Source of the DNA: Paludibacteraceae bacterium
GTDB taxonomy: Bacteria; Bacteroidota; Bacteroidia; Bacteroidales; Paludibacteraceae
NCBI GenBank assembly: GCA_024401555.1
Contig: JAKSKV010000002.1
Location: forward strand, 1-64,000
Reading direction: 5' to 3'
DNA length: 64,000 bases
Below the pieces are notes generated by a model. The model was given only the letters and a program-made list of their open reading frames with translations, made no database searches and was not told the origin of the DNA. The stretch's first letter is position 1, and each line of letters begins with the position of its first letter. Position numbers and translations under genes: made by a program. This document shows, piece by piece, positions 1-8,777 of the stretch.

Positions 1-123
1 GATACAGATACGCAGTGTTTCTGCGTAGATTTATATTTTCTACAATATTTTACGCAAAAAAACATCTTTTAGTGTTTCTATCCTATAGAGACAGGGAAAA
101 CAGTTTTGTTACAGAAAAAAAAC

Positions 124-161
124 AAAAAAATTCGCCACCTACCTTTTCGATAGATGGCGAA
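124..161 (-). terminator. Rho-independent terminator of the lpxB operon
   Basis: The inverted repeat TTCGCCA...TGGCGAA (131-161) has additional pairing CTA/TAG inside. On the minus strand it is followed by a long T tract (plus-strand A tract from about 108 to 130). It lies about 50 bases past the lpxB stop and ends the five-gene run 5351-213. The first ~120 bases of the window show no gene I can support. Confidence 0.75.
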
Positions 162-212
162 AGAATTTCCCAAAATCCCTCTTGGAGTTTCACCAATATA
201 AACTCACCTTAA

Positions 213-1349
213 TCATTTTTCCCCAGCCAACAATTGCACAATGGTCTGTGCCGCCTTGTCGGAAGCGGAAACATGCCCCAAAAGCTCGATCAACTCATCA
301 TATCCCCGCATCACTTGGTCGTGGTACGCCTGGGTACGCAAGCGGTCGATCTCCGCACAGAGTTTCTTCACCGTGAAATCCTCGATGACCAACTCTTTGA
401 CAAGCCATTTATCCGCAATCAAATTGACCAATGAAATATAAGGCACACGAATGAATAACTCCAAGAAACGATGGAACAGCCATCCACCGGACATTTTATA
501 GACCACCACTTGTGGCACACGCAACAAGGCGGTCTCCAAGGTAGCGGTACCAGATGTCACCACAGCCAATTCAGACTGTTGAAGCAACTCATAGGTTTGA
601 TTATAGACCACACGCGCTTTATAGGGAGCCAACAACTCATCATAAACCGTTGCTTCAATGGAGGGGGCACCCGCCACCACCAACTGATATTCAGGGTAAC
701 GAGAAGCGGATTCTAACATAATAGGCAACGAACTCTTGATCTCCTGCATTCTACTACCTGCCAACAACGCCATGATCGGACGATTGTCCAATTGGTTGCG
801 CTCATTGAAAACCGCTCGGCTCTCCCCTTTGCAACTACGTCCTTCAACAGCATCCACACAAGGATTTCCCACGAAATCAACCTGATAACCACGATCGGCA
901 AACCATTTCACCTCAAAAGGCAAGATAGAGAAAACCTTATCGACATATTGACGGATCGACTTCAATCGATACTCTTTCCAAGCCCACAATTTGGGCGAAA
1001 TATAGTAATAGACAGGAACGCCAGGAAGATTCTCCTTGACAAATTGCGCCATCTTCAAATTGAAGCTGGGATAATCGATCAATATCAGCGCATCCGGCTT
1101 GTAGGCCAAAATGGAGGCCTTGCATTGTTTAATGTTACCCAGTACCGTGCGGGCGTGCAACAACACCGGAATGAAACCCATAAAAGCCATATCTTTGTAG
1201 TGGCGCACCATCTTTCCACCCTGCGCAGCCATCAAATCGCCGCCCAAGAAACAGAAATCGGCCTGAGCATCATTCTTCTTGATAGAGGCCATCAAATTGG
1301 ACGCATGCAAGTCGCCAGAGGCCTCGCCTGCTATCAGAAAGTATCTCAT
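213..1349 (-). CDS. lpxB: Lipid-A-disaccharide synthase
   Basis: This GT19-family enzyme condenses UDP-2,3-diacylglucosamine with lipid X to give the tetraacyl disaccharide of lipid A at the inner face of the inner membrane. The 378-aa length is normal for LpxB. The N-terminus carries the family signature FLIAGEASGDLHASNL, followed by LGGDLMAAQGGKMV. The C-terminal half has the nucleotide-binding region LLAGSRMQEI and the TSGTATLETALLRVPQVVVYK block, as expected for a GT-B fold. The ATG at 1349 begins directly at the conserved start. It is the last gene of the minus-strand run with surE (a common Bacteroidetes neighbourhood) and is followed by a terminator. Identification is by motif recognition and is secure. 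Confidence 0.96.
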   Translation of the reverse strand: MRYFLIAGEASGDLHASNLMASIKKNDAQADFCFLGGDLMAAQGGKMVRHYKDMAFMGFIPVLLHARTVLGNIKQCKASILAYKPDALILIDYPSFNLKMAQFVKENLPGVPVYYYISPKLWAWKEYRLKSIRQYVDKVFSILPFEVKWFADRGYQVDFVGNPCVDAVEGRSCKGESRAVFNERNQLDNRPIMALLAGSRMQEIKSSLPIMLESASRYPEYQLVVAGAPSIEATVYDELLAPYKARVVYNQTYELLQQSELAVVTSGTATLETALLRVPQVVVYKMSGGWLFHRFLELFIRVPYISLVNLIADKWLVKELVIEDFTVKKLCAEIDRLRTQAYHDQVMRGYDELIELLGHVSASDKAAQTIVQLLAGEK

Positions 1350-1359
1350 GCCCTAAAAC

Positions 1360-1791
1360 TTATGCAATATGGATGAACAGGAAAGCGGTCATAAGCAACG
1401 AAGCCACAATCACACCATAATTGGCCTTCCACTTTTCCAATTTATACAGCACGAAGAATAGTATCAGATTGGGAATAATCGCCGTCATCATGATGGACTG
1501 GAAGTTGGAACTCTCATAAACTCGTTTCAATAGATCAACAAAGCCCACATTCGGTAACTCTGAAAGCGTCACCAAACGGACTGTAATGAGAGACAATAAT
1601 ACAGAACCGATGAAACCCGTAAAGAAGTTATCCAAGAGATTAAACTTCTTCTCGTCGTTCAACCAATCCTCGTCAAAACGATCCTCGACCATATGGTCTC
1701 CAATCATCTTCTCCTCGATCTCATCCATCTCGTCATCGTCCTCAAGATGGTCCTTATCCAAGTAATCTTCGTTGTATTTGTCGTTTGCCAT
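1360..1791 (-). CDS. Small acidic-N-terminus membrane protein, unknown function
   Basis: This 143-aa protein has a very acidic, presumably disordered first ~50 residues (runs of D/E such as DKDHLEDDDEMDEIEEK). The remainder contains about three hydrophobic segments: one near FFTGFIGSVLLSLITVRLV, one near FQSIMMTAIIPNLILFFVLYKL and a C-terminal one near YGVIVASLLMTAFLFIHIA. The ATG at 1791 is preferred over a TTG two codons upstream. It sits between surE (30-bp gap) and lpxB (11-bp gap), so it is co-transcribed with both. Its position suggests a conserved role in the envelope, but I do not recognise a named domain. Confidence 0.8.
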   Translation of the reverse strand: MANDKYNEDYLDKDHLEDDDEMDEIEEKMIGDHMVEDRFDEDWLNDEKKFNLLDNFFTGFIGSVLLSLITVRLVTLSELPNVGFVDLLKRVYESSNFQSIMMTAIIPNLILFFVLYKLEKWKANYGVIVASLLMTAFLFIHIA

Positions 1792-1820
1792 AATCAAAAA
1801 ATTTTATCACTGACACTTGC

Positions 1821-2585
1821 TCACCCAAGTTTCAGCGGCTTGTTATTTTTACGTAAAAATTCATAATCGGTGCGGTCCACTTTGATAGGAACGATCGAAA
1901 CCGTCTGATGCGACAACGCCCATTGATCCGTATCTTGCGAATTAGGCTCCCTGTCCTCAAAATAGCCCGCCAATGTGTACGAATGCGGATCATCCGCAAG
2001 TGGAACATACTCTTCGCTCCACCTCGCATCGGCTTCGCGGCAGTAGCGGGCCTCCTTAATCTCTCCGTAAGGGAAATTCACATTGAGCATCGTACCCAAC
2101 GGAAGTGGTTCATTCAGAGAGCTTTCTATGATGGATTGGATGTAAGGAACCGCTGTGTCGATGTCCAAAACCTTATCCATTTGTGTGCTGGAAAAGGCAA
2201 TCGAGGAGACATGGTTGATACATCCCTCCATGGCAGCACCAATCGTGCCGGAATAGACCGCATTTACGGAGGCGTTGGATCCATGGTTAATGCCTGACAA
2301 CAGCAGGTTAGGCTTTTGCTCTTTAAAGAGCGTGTAGAAGGCTAATTTCACGCAATCGGCTGGCGTGCCATCGCAAGAATAGACGGTCATTCCCTCCTCT
2401 TCCGACACCTTGGTAAGCTTCAAAGGGACACCACCCGTAATCGCGCTTGACTTGCCCGACTGCTGACGGACAGGGGCGACAATGACCACATCACCCAATT
2501 GGCGGGCAATGGCAGCCAATTTTGCGATGCCGTCGGCTTGATAACCGTCGTCGTTTGAAATAAGTATGATGGGTCTATTAGCCAT
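1821..2585 (-). CDS. surE: 5'/3'-nucleotidase SurE
   Basis: SurE is a metal-dependent phosphatase acting on nucleoside monophosphates, and often on short polyphosphates. The 254-aa protein begins with the diagnostic metal-binding stretch ILISNDDGYQADGI (the adjacent D12-D13 pair), followed by QSGKSSAITG and the second ligand region LLSGINHGSNAS. All are family hallmarks. The ATG at 2585 leaves only 2 bp after the upstream glycosidase stop, so translation of the two is probably coupled. Surrounding genes (GHL10 glycosidase upstream, lpxB downstream) form one transcription unit. Nothing is missing from the catalytic motifs. Confidence 0.95.
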   Translation of the reverse strand: MANRPIILISNDDGYQADGIAKLAAIARQLGDVVIVAPVRQQSGKSSAITGGVPLKLTKVSEEEGMTVYSCDGTPADCVKLAFYTLFKEQKPNLLLSGINHGSNASVNAVYSGTIGAAMEGCINHVSSIAFSSTQMDKVLDIDTAVPYIQSIIESSLNEPLPLGTMLNVNFPYGEIKEARYCREADARWSEEYVPLADDPHSYTLAGYFEDREPNSQDTDQWALSHQTVSIVPIKVDRTDYEFLRKNNKPLKLG

Positions 2586-2587
2586 AA

Positions 2588-4108
2588 TCAGTTGTTTAAT
2601 TTATTCGGTAGCCAAACCAAGAAAGTTTCCGGGTCAGACTCCTTGCCATAACGATTCACAGCGGTAACAACCACATTGTATATCGATGATTTCAAATTGT
2701 ATCGAGAAAGGATCACTTGCGGATCCGTGGTCAAGCAGACCATATTTTTCGGGTTGTCGAAATCGCAATCCTCACTATCTCCAAAGGCATAGACCACATA
2801 GTAGGAGATCGCCTCCCCACCCTCGGCGATGACCGGCGACCAGGAGAGCGTATCTCCATCCATCCGAACATTCAGCGGGTAAAACGACTCTGGTCCATTA
2901 CCATGGATAGGTGCCAAGGCGGGATAACGATGGAAATCGGTTTTTAAACTATCCAATAGACCTTGTGGATTCTTCAAGTAATAGGAGGTGCTGTAATAAA
3001 TCACACCCTCAATATCGACACACTCACGATTGTAGCGCAACTGGCGGGACAACTCATTCGGCGTCTTCCATACCTTCGGTTTATTCACCGCCAAGCCCGA
3101 TGCATATAGGCCAAAGTATAGATTGCAATTTTTGTTCACATGCTCACGCCACCAAGGGGCAAGCACCGCATAGTCCGCCACCGTTTTGCCAATCTCCCAA
3201 TAGAGTTGCGGTGCGATGTAATCAATCCACCCCTTGTCCGACCAAAGGATGACATCAGCGTAGAGGTCGTCGTAGTTGGTGCAGCCCGCCTTCGTATCGG
3301 AACCCTTAGGATCTTTCGACTTGTTTCGCCAAACGCCGAACGGACTGATACCGAACTGAACCCAAGGTTTGGTCTCCAACAACATCTTGTGGATACGCTC
3401 CACCACTTGGTTCACATTGTCGCGGCGCCAATCACCCTTGTTCTTAAAACCACGGGGATTCGCCTTAAAAGTGGCCTCGTCGGGGAACTCCTTGCCACTG
3501 ATTGGATAGGGATAGAAATAGTCGTCGAGGTGGAGTCCATCCACATCGTAACGAGTCACCATATCCTTCAACACCTTCAAGAGGAAATCGGCCGTCTCGC
3601 TCCTACCCGGATCGAAATAGATCTTCTCCCCATATTGGATAAAGAGTTCCGGCTTTTTGAAATAGATGTGGTTAGGTGCTAACTTCGCATTAGGCGTATT
3701 GGTCACACGATAGGGATTGATCCATGCGTGCAACTCCATACAGCGTTTGTGGCACTCCTCCACAGCGGTCTGCAACGGATCGAAATCGGAGGATGGAGCC
3801 TTGCCCTGCTCTCCCGTCAACCACTCAGACCAAGGTTCGAGATCAGATTTATACAGTGCGTCGGCGGTAGGTCGTACTTGGAACATGATCGCATTGACAC
3901 CTGTCCGATGCAACGAATCAATGGTTCGGATTAACTCCTCCTTTTGCTGTTCGGCCAAGGCGGTACGGTCGGTCGGCCAATCAATGTTGGCTACGGTAGC
4001 CACCCAAGCGCCGCGCATCTCCCTTTTTTTCTGCGCCTGAACGGCAGAGAGCGTAAGCGTACAGCATATCAAACACAATAAACCTGATAAAAACCTATTA
4101 CTTCTCAT
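2588..4108 (-). CDS. GHL10-family (YngK-like) glycosidase, exported
   Basis: The 506-aa protein starts with a signal peptide (hydrophobic FLSGLLCLICCTLTLSAVQA, cleavage probably after AQA). The family-10-like glycosyl hydrolase domain (former DUF187) follows: REMRGAWVATVANIDWP, NAIMFQVRPTADALYKS, ELHAWINPYRV and VDGLHLDDYFYPYP are all typical of this TIM-barrel family. The C-terminus (about residues 400-500) looks like a fibronectin-III-type module (SYYVVYAF...YNVVVTAVNRYGKES). Such proteins act on glycans at the cell surface or in the periplasm, and the substrate is uncertain. It overlaps the upstream GH5 gene by 11 bp, so the two glycosidases are probably made together. Confidence 0.88.
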   Translation of the reverse strand: MRSNRFLSGLLCLICCTLTLSAVQAQKKREMRGAWVATVANIDWPTDRTALAEQQKEELIRTIDSLHRTGVNAIMFQVRPTADALYKSDLEPWSEWLTGEQGKAPSSDFDPLQTAVEECHKRCMELHAWINPYRVTNTPNAKLAPNHIYFKKPELFIQYGEKIYFDPGRSETADFLLKVLKDMVTRYDVDGLHLDDYFYPYPISGKEFPDEATFKANPRGFKNKGDWRRDNVNQVVERIHKMLLETKPWVQFGISPFGVWRNKSKDPKGSDTKAGCTNYDDLYADVILWSDKGWIDYIAPQLYWEIGKTVADYAVLAPWWREHVNKNCNLYFGLYASGLAVNKPKVWKTPNELSRQLRYNRECVDIEGVIYYSTSYYLKNPQGLLDSLKTDFHRYPALAPIHGNGPESFYPLNVRMDGDTLSWSPVIAEGGEAISYYVVYAFGDSEDCDFDNPKNMVCLTTDPQVILSRYNLKSSIYNVVVTAVNRYGKESDPETFLVWLPNKLNN

Positions 4109-5351
4109 GCAATTTCTTGAAAATATATTTTCCTGATTCGGTGAGGATCTTGTTTCTGTCGCACTGACGGATATTGCCTTCGTTCCACTTCAAAGCGGCA
4201 CTCTCTCCACCTTCGGCGCTGAAACTCCAGTTACACCAACTCACCTTCTGGTTACCCAAATTACCACCATCCAAGATCTTCATCCACTTGTCAGTCAAAT
4301 CGGGACGGAAGTTGCTCCATCCACTGGCGTCAGTGGTACCGAACTCAGTCACAAAGATAGGCAAAGTTGCCAATATGCAAGGCATATGGGCGGTTGAATC
4401 ACCCTCACGCATCGGTTTCATATAATCGTGGCCCTGATAAGGTGAGTTAGGATCCACGCCGTCGTAATGCGAAGCGGCATAAAAGTGATATGAGTACATC
4501 AAATTGTCGTACACATTACCATTCTCATCCTGAGGTTCGTTGCCAATCACCACATGGGCATCCTGGCTCCAATTTGGCGTACCGCAGATGCAGACAACAT
4601 CCTTGTCATTCTCTCGGATGATCTTCAACATATCCTCGCAATAGGGCTTGATATGATTGGGCCAAGTCGTCGCACCGCTACTTGGGTTGGGCTCATTGCA
4701 CAACTCATAAAGCACATGCTTCTGGTTCTGGAATCGGCGAGAGCAATATGCGAAGAAATCTCCAGCCAAATCGATACCATTCATAGGGTGTTTGCGGTAT
4801 TGTTTCGCCTCTGGATTTCCTGGCTTGTGCACATGCCAATCCACCAAGACATACATACCATTCTCGCCACACCATTTCACCACATTCTCCAAGTGGCGGG
4901 TCCTATGGGTTTGGTTGTGCGCATATCCACCCTCTTCGTCCACATAAAAGACAAGTCGGAAGACGGAGCAGTTCCAATCCCAACGCAAAGCCTTGATGTT
5001 CTCTTCCGTGATTTGAGCCACGCCTGCCCACTGCAAACCATGGGAACTCATACCCTTCAACTGAACAGGATTACCCTTTTCGTCGCACAAACAGCGCACA
5101 CCCTTATCGTTAGGCGCCACTTTCAATTTTCCCCATTTGGCGACAGGGGAATTGGCCGGATAAACCATCTGTTCCAGAATCTCCACATTCTTCGCGTCAT
5201 CGGTGATGATACCGATACCGGAAGTTTTTTTCTCTTTCAACTCAGTCTTCGTTTTTTCAGGAGAAGGAATCTCACTTTTTGTGTTTTCAGTGTTGTTTCC
5301 ACACGCAATCATCACAGACGCTAAACACGGTATAATCAATCGTTTTACCAT
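4098..5351 (-). CDS. GH5-family glycosidase (cellulase-like), lipoprotein
   Basis: The 417-aa protein has a lipoprotein signal (MVKRLIIPCL then VMIAC, Cys17) and a charged linker to about residue 45. A GH5 barrel follows. The catalytic acid/base is E220 in YELCNEPN and the nucleophile is E336 in FVTEFGTT. Conserved supporting residues are in VFRLVFY, VLVDWHVH and MYSYHFYAASH. The fold and motifs resemble GH5 subfamily 2 endoglucanases, but cellulose as the real substrate is an inference. It is the first gene of the run to lpxB. A -7 box TAAGTTTG lies on the minus strand at 5391-5384, about 33 bp before the ATG at 5351. Confidence 0.9.
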   Translation of the reverse strand: MVKRLIIPCLASVMIACGNNTENTKSEIPSPEKTKTELKEKKTSGIGIITDDAKNVEILEQMVYPANSPVAKWGKLKVAPNDKGVRCLCDEKGNPVQLKGMSSHGLQWAGVAQITEENIKALRWDWNCSVFRLVFYVDEEGGYAHNQTHRTRHLENVVKWCGENGMYVLVDWHVHKPGNPEAKQYRKHPMNGIDLAGDFFAYCSRRFQNQKHVLYELCNEPNPSSGATTWPNHIKPYCEDMLKIIRENDKDVVCICGTPNWSQDAHVVIGNEPQDENGNVYDNLMYSYHFYAASHYDGVDPNSPYQGHDYMKPMREGDSTAHMPCILATLPIFVTEFGTTDASGWSNFRPDLTDKWMKILDGGNLGNQKVSWCNWSFSAEGGESAALKWNEGNIRQCDRNKILTESGKYIFKKLHEK

Positions 5352-5439
5352 AGGCCCTAGTTCTATTAATTAATCTATTTTTACAAACTTAAACATTTTT
5401 TCCCATAATTCATACGGATATGGGGTAAAATAAATCAAC

Positions 5440-5453
5440 CTTAGGCGCCTAAG
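5440..5453. repeat. Perfect 14-bp palindrome in the mtgA-GH5 intergenic region
   Basis: CTTAGGCGCCTAAG is a perfect palindrome. Beside it (5454-5475) lies a second inverted repeat, GAATCA...TGATTC, with a 10-base loop. Both lie between the mtgA stop and the GH5 promoter. They could be an operator or a weak terminator for mtgA. There is no clear T tract, so neither role is certain. Confidence 0.4.
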
Positions 5454-5488
5454 AATCACTATATGCGATGATTCATCAAACCACCATT

Positions 5489-6256
5489 TTATTGCTTTTT
5501 ATCCTCACCGCAAAGGCGAACGGGCCCAATCAAACGCATCAAGCGGAGGATCTTCCCTTGCCTCTTCACCAAATATGAGGTCGGATTGGCGGGGTTATAC
5601 TTACGGGGAGCTGGAAGAGAGGCGGCAATCATGGCCGACTGCGACGCACCCAATTGTTTGGCTGGCACTTTGTAGTAGTGCTGGGCGGCCGCCTCGATAC
5701 CATAGATGTTGTTTCCCATCTCCGCCACATTCAGATAGACCTCCATGATTCGCTCCTTTGACCACAACAGTTCAATCAAAAGGGTGAAATAACACTCAAA
5801 ACCCTTTCGCACCCAAGAACGGCTCGGCCACAAAAAGACATTTTTAGCGGTCTGCTGCGAAATGGTACTCGCACCATAAATTTTCTTTCCCGCCTTATTC
5901 ATTTTCCTGGCATTCTCTATCGCCTCGAAGTCAAATCCCCAATGTCGCATAAACTTATTATCCTCCGATGCCACCACCGCTTGGATAGCATGCGGGGATA
6001 TCTTCTCGATGGGTACCCACCTCTTCTGAACCTTCGGAGCACTCTCATCCCCCCAGTTTTCAAAATAACGGATTCCCATCAAGGGGGTAAAATAGACTGG
6101 CACAAAGCGATAGATGAGTGTGAGCACAACAGATGACACCAAAAACGCACAAACGCCACGTTTGATATATTTCAACAATACATCTAATACATTTAAAACA
6201 TTTTGTTTCAATGTTCGTTTTGTCACGTCATTAACATTTTTTTTAATTCGTGTCAT
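5489..6256 (-). CDS. mtgA: Monofunctional peptidoglycan glycosyltransferase
   Basis: This GT51 enzyme polymerises lipid II into glycan strands on the periplasmic side. The predicted 255-aa protein has a short basic cytoplasmic tail and one membrane anchor (VCAFLVSSVVLTLIYRFV), then the GT51 domain. Catalytic motif 1 is VVASEDNKFMRHWGFD (first catalytic Glu in SED), motif 2 is GASTISQQTAKNVFLW, and motif 3 is ERIMEVYLNVAEMGNNIYGIEAA. No transpeptidase domain follows, which is why it is called monofunctional. The ATG at 6256 is chosen because the reading frame farther upstream begins only with a TTG. It stands as a single gene between panB and the GH5 operon. Confidence 0.94.
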   Translation of the reverse strand: MTRIKKNVNDVTKRTLKQNVLNVLDVLLKYIKRGVCAFLVSSVVLTLIYRFVPVYFTPLMGIRYFENWGDESAPKVQKRWVPIEKISPHAIQAVVASEDNKFMRHWGFDFEAIENARKMNKAGKKIYGASTISQQTAKNVFLWPSRSWVRKGFECYFTLLIELLWSKERIMEVYLNVAEMGNNIYGIEAAAQHYYKVPAKQLGASQSAMIAASLPAPRKYNPANPTSYLVKRQGKILRLMRLIGPVRLCGEDKKQ

Positions 6257-6358
6257 TTTTTTCTCTATATCTATTTCCAAATATTATAAAAAGTTTAGAA
6301 CTTTACGATGCATAAACATATTATATTTTCTTAGTTATGGTTTAGGTTAAATAAGAAG

Positions 6359-6390
6359 AAAAGGGGAGTCTGTGAAGATTCCCCTTTTTT
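6359..6390. terminator. Bidirectional terminator after panB
   Basis: The hairpin AAGGGGA.TCT...AGA.TCCCCTT is flanked by A-rich sequence on the left and six T on the right. It can therefore end transcripts on either strand. It lies 29 bases past the panB stop on the minus strand and upstream of mtgA. Confidence 0.75.
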
Positions 6391-6418
6391 ATTGATATTT
6401 TTAGCAAATTAGGCTTGG

Positions 6419-7234
6419 TTAATACGATTCGTTTTCATTAGGGAAATCACCTGATTTCACATCTGAAATATAGTGTTGCAACGCCTCAGTCATCACCTCA
6501 AAAAGATTGGCGTATCTACGCAGGAACTTTGGAGAGAACCCCTGGTTCAACCCCAACATATCGTGCATCACAAGCACCTGGCCGTCCACACCATTTCCGG
6601 CGCCAATACCGATGACAGGAATATGGACACTTTCCGCCACCTTTTTGGCCAATGCGGCAGGAATCTTCTCCAACACCAACGAATAACATCCAGCCGCTTC
6701 GAGCAACTTCGCGTCGTTGATCAACTTTTGCGCCTCCGCATCCTCCTTGGCGCGCAAGGCGTAAGAGCCATATTGATTGATGGATTGAGGCATCAGGCCG
6801 AGGTGTCCCATCACAGGCACACCCGCATTGACAATACCCTTAACGGATTCTATGATCTCCTCACCACCCTCCATCTTCACCGAGTCGGCACCAGACTCCT
6901 TCAAAATACGCATAGCGGAACGGATAGCCTCCTCCTTGCTGGCTTGATAACTACCGAAAGGAAGATCCACTACCACATGGGCGCGTTTCGCGCCACGCAC
7001 CACGCATTGCGCATGGTAAATCATTTGATCAAGGGTAATCGGCAAAGTGGTCGCATTTCCCGCCATCACATTCGAAGCGGAATCTCCCACCAAAATAATC
7101 TCCATACCTGCTTGATCTATGATGGTCGCCATGGTATAGTCATAGGCGGTCAACATAGATATCTTCTCACCACGGGCCTTCATATCCAGCAAGACCTTTG
7201 TGGTCACCTTCTTAAATTCACTATGTACCGACAT
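6419..7234 (-). CDS. panB: 3-methyl-2-oxobutanoate hydroxymethyltransferase (pantothenate synthesis)
   Basis: PanB transfers a hydroxymethyl group from methylenetetrahydrofolate to alpha-ketoisovalerate, giving ketopantoate, the first step to pantothenate and CoA. At 271 aa it is full length. Family blocks are visible: [34 protein letters not shown] (metal-binding Asp), [30 protein letters not shown] and [21 protein letters not shown]. The ATG at 7234 begins just before the conserved [17 protein letters not shown] region. A minus-strand -7 box TAACTTTG sits at 7307-7300. No other pan gene is adjacent, so it appears to be a single-gene unit. Confidence 0.96.
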   Translation of the reverse strand: MSVHSEFKKVTTKVLLDMKARGEKISMLTAYDYTMATIIDQAGMEIILVGDSASNVMAGNATTLPITLDQMIYHAQCVVRGAKRAHVVVDLPFGSYQASKEEAIRSAMRILKESGADSVKMEGGEEIIESVKGIVNAGVPVMGHLGLMPQSINQYGSYALRAKEDAEAQKLINDAKLLEAAGCYSLVLEKIPAALAKKVAESVHIPVIGIGAGNGVDGQVLVMHDMLGLNQGFSPKFLRRYANLFEVMTEALQHYISDVKSGDFPNENESY

Positions 7235-7336
7235 ATTGATAAAATTTAAAAGTCAACAAATACCCTTCCTATCCCCAACCTGCGGAGCAAAAAGGAATCC
7301 AAAGTTAGTAAATATTCGGGAGATTATGCCAAGGAT

Positions 7337-8101
7337 TTAGCACAAAGTAAAACGGTCGGCGTCCTTATAAACTGGGAATTTCTCACGCAAACGGTTCAAG
7401 CGATCCTTCGAAAGATCTTCTGAGATGAATAAACCCTCCTCTTTCCCGCAATCAATCAAACAGTTACCTATCGGATCCAACAACACGGAGGAGCCACCTT
7501 GCAATCCATAAATATCGGAGCCGACTCGGTTGACACCACAAACATAGGCCATGTTTTCGACGGCTCTCGCAGGCAACAGACGCTGCCAAGAGGAGATGCG
7601 GGATTCGGCCCAATTGGCCACATAGAGCAAAACATCATAGCCATTGTCCACATTACGGACAAAAACTGGGAATCGGAGGTCATAGCAGACTTGTAGGCAG
7701 AAGTTCCACCCTTTATATGCCACCACTACCCGCTCCTCGCCTGCGGTGTAAGTGCCCGCCTCGGCGCCTGGAGAGAAGAGATGGTGCTTGTCGTAAGAGT
7801 GGATCGTCCCGTCAGGGGTGATAAAGAGACCTCTGTTGTAAAATCGACCCTCCTCCTTGATCATCACACTTCCGTAAAGAGCCAAATCATATTGGGCGGA
7901 AATCGCCTTCAAACGCTCAACGGTCGCTCCATCCATCGTCACAGCCCACTTCTCGGCCTCCATACAGAAACCGGTGGTGAACATCTCCGGCAAGACCAAC
8001 AAATCGGCCTCGGAGGCCTTCTCCGCAAGCTCGGCGACCTTCGCGAGGTTTGTCGCTTCGTCGCACCAAGCCAAATCCATTTGAGCGATGGCAATTCTCA
8101 T
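7337..8101 (-). CDS. Nitrilase-superfamily amidohydrolase (omega-amidase, YafV type)
   Basis: The 254-aa carbon-nitrogen hydrolase has the complete Glu-Lys-Cys triad: E39 in LVLPEMFTTGF, K105 in SYDKHHLFSPGAE and C139 in CLQVCYDLRFPVFVRN. The GAE and DLRFP contexts are typical of the omega-amidase/YafV branch. That branch hydrolyses alpha-ketoglutaramate or ketosuccinamate in amino-acid salvage and metabolite repair. The substrate is inferred from family resemblance only. The protein is cytoplasmic (no signal peptide). It follows the acyltransferase gene with an 11-bp gap and is probably co-transcribed with it. Confidence 0.88.
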   Translation of the reverse strand: MRIAIAQMDLAWCDEATNLAKVAELAEKASEADLLVLPEMFTTGFCMEAEKWAVTMDGATVERLKAISAQYDLALYGSVMIKEEGRFYNRGLFITPDGTIHSYDKHHLFSPGAEAGTYTAGEERVVVAYKGWNFCLQVCYDLRFPVFVRNVDNGYDVLLYVANWAESRISSWQRLLPARAVENMAYVCGVNRVGSDIYGLQGGSSVLLDPIGNCLIDCGKEEGLFISEDLSKDRLNRLREKFPVYKDADRFTLC

Positions 8102-8112
8102 AAATGTTATCG

Positions 8113-8667
8113 TTATATAGCGAATCCTTCCGGATTCTTTCCCTTGTATTTCGTGTAATACTCTTTGATGTGCTGGATATCCGCCTCCTCATCGCCTGTC
8201 GCAGTAAAGACTTCGTCGATACCCGCCACCTTCTTTTCGTAATCAATATAGATGAGCAACATAGGGACATTCGCCAATCGCGAAATGTGGTAGAAGCCTC
8301 TCTTCCACTTTGGATTAGCCTTTCGTGTACCCTCTGGGGTGATGGCCAGACGCATGATGTCGCGCTTATTGTACTCTTCCACCAACTGACTCACCAATGA
8401 ATTGCTTCGTCCTCGGTCAACAGGCACACCGCCCAAAGGACCGAATATATGGTTAAAAGGGAATTTGAACCAATCTTTTTTGATAAGGAAATTCACATTA
8501 CCATCCTTGCTGACAGACTGATACATCAACTCACCGATGATGAAATCCCAGTTGCTGGTATGGGGAGCCACCACCAAGACACACTTATCGGGAAGTTCCA
8601 CATTCAGCTTTGACTTCCATCCAAAACACTTTAATATAAAGCGGGAAACTCTTTGAGCAAATCTCAT
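8113..8667 (-). CDS. PlsC-like 1-acyl-glycerol-3-phosphate acyltransferase family protein
   Basis: The 184-aa protein carries the HX4D acyltransferase motif (H36-TSNW-D41) and the glycerolipid-binding block PEGTRKANPKWKRGFYHIS. It lacks the strong N-terminal membrane segment of full PlsC. This short form is common in Bacteroidetes and is presumed to acylate lysophospholipids or related lipids at the inner membrane. The exact substrate is unknown. The ATG at 8667 is preferred over a TTG three codons upstream. It is followed by the omega-amidase gene. Confidence 0.86.
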   Translation of the reverse strand: MRFAQRVSRFILKCFGWKSKLNVELPDKCVLVVAPHTSNWDFIIGELMYQSVSKDGNVNFLIKKDWFKFPFNHIFGPLGGVPVDRGRSNSLVSQLVEEYNKRDIMRLAITPEGTRKANPKWKRGFYHISRLANVPMLLIYIDYEKKVAGIDEVFTATGDEEADIQHIKEYYTKYKGKNPEGFAI

Positions 8668-8777
8668 ATTTTTCAAAATTTAACGAAAGATGACACCCAC
8701 CACCCTCCAATGACGCCACAAAATTAAGCAAAAATTCAACGATACAAAAATATAATTACAAAAGAAACTATTTTTAA

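Noticed and set aside
15..212. 65-aa open frame at the left edge
   Set aside because: It spans the lpxB terminator hairpin and A tract; no coding character.
4554..5324. 256-aa open frame antisense to the GH5 gene
   Set aside because: Complete overlap with a gene that has both catalytic residues; no supporting signal.
6473..7249. 258-aa open frame antisense to panB
   Set aside because: Complete overlap with panB; His- and Arg-rich mirror composition.
7307..7332. Two-box promoter for panB
   Set aside because: The -7 box TAACTTTG is good, but the nearest TTG upstream is at a 22-base spacing, outside the usual 19-21, so only the -7 box is mentioned.
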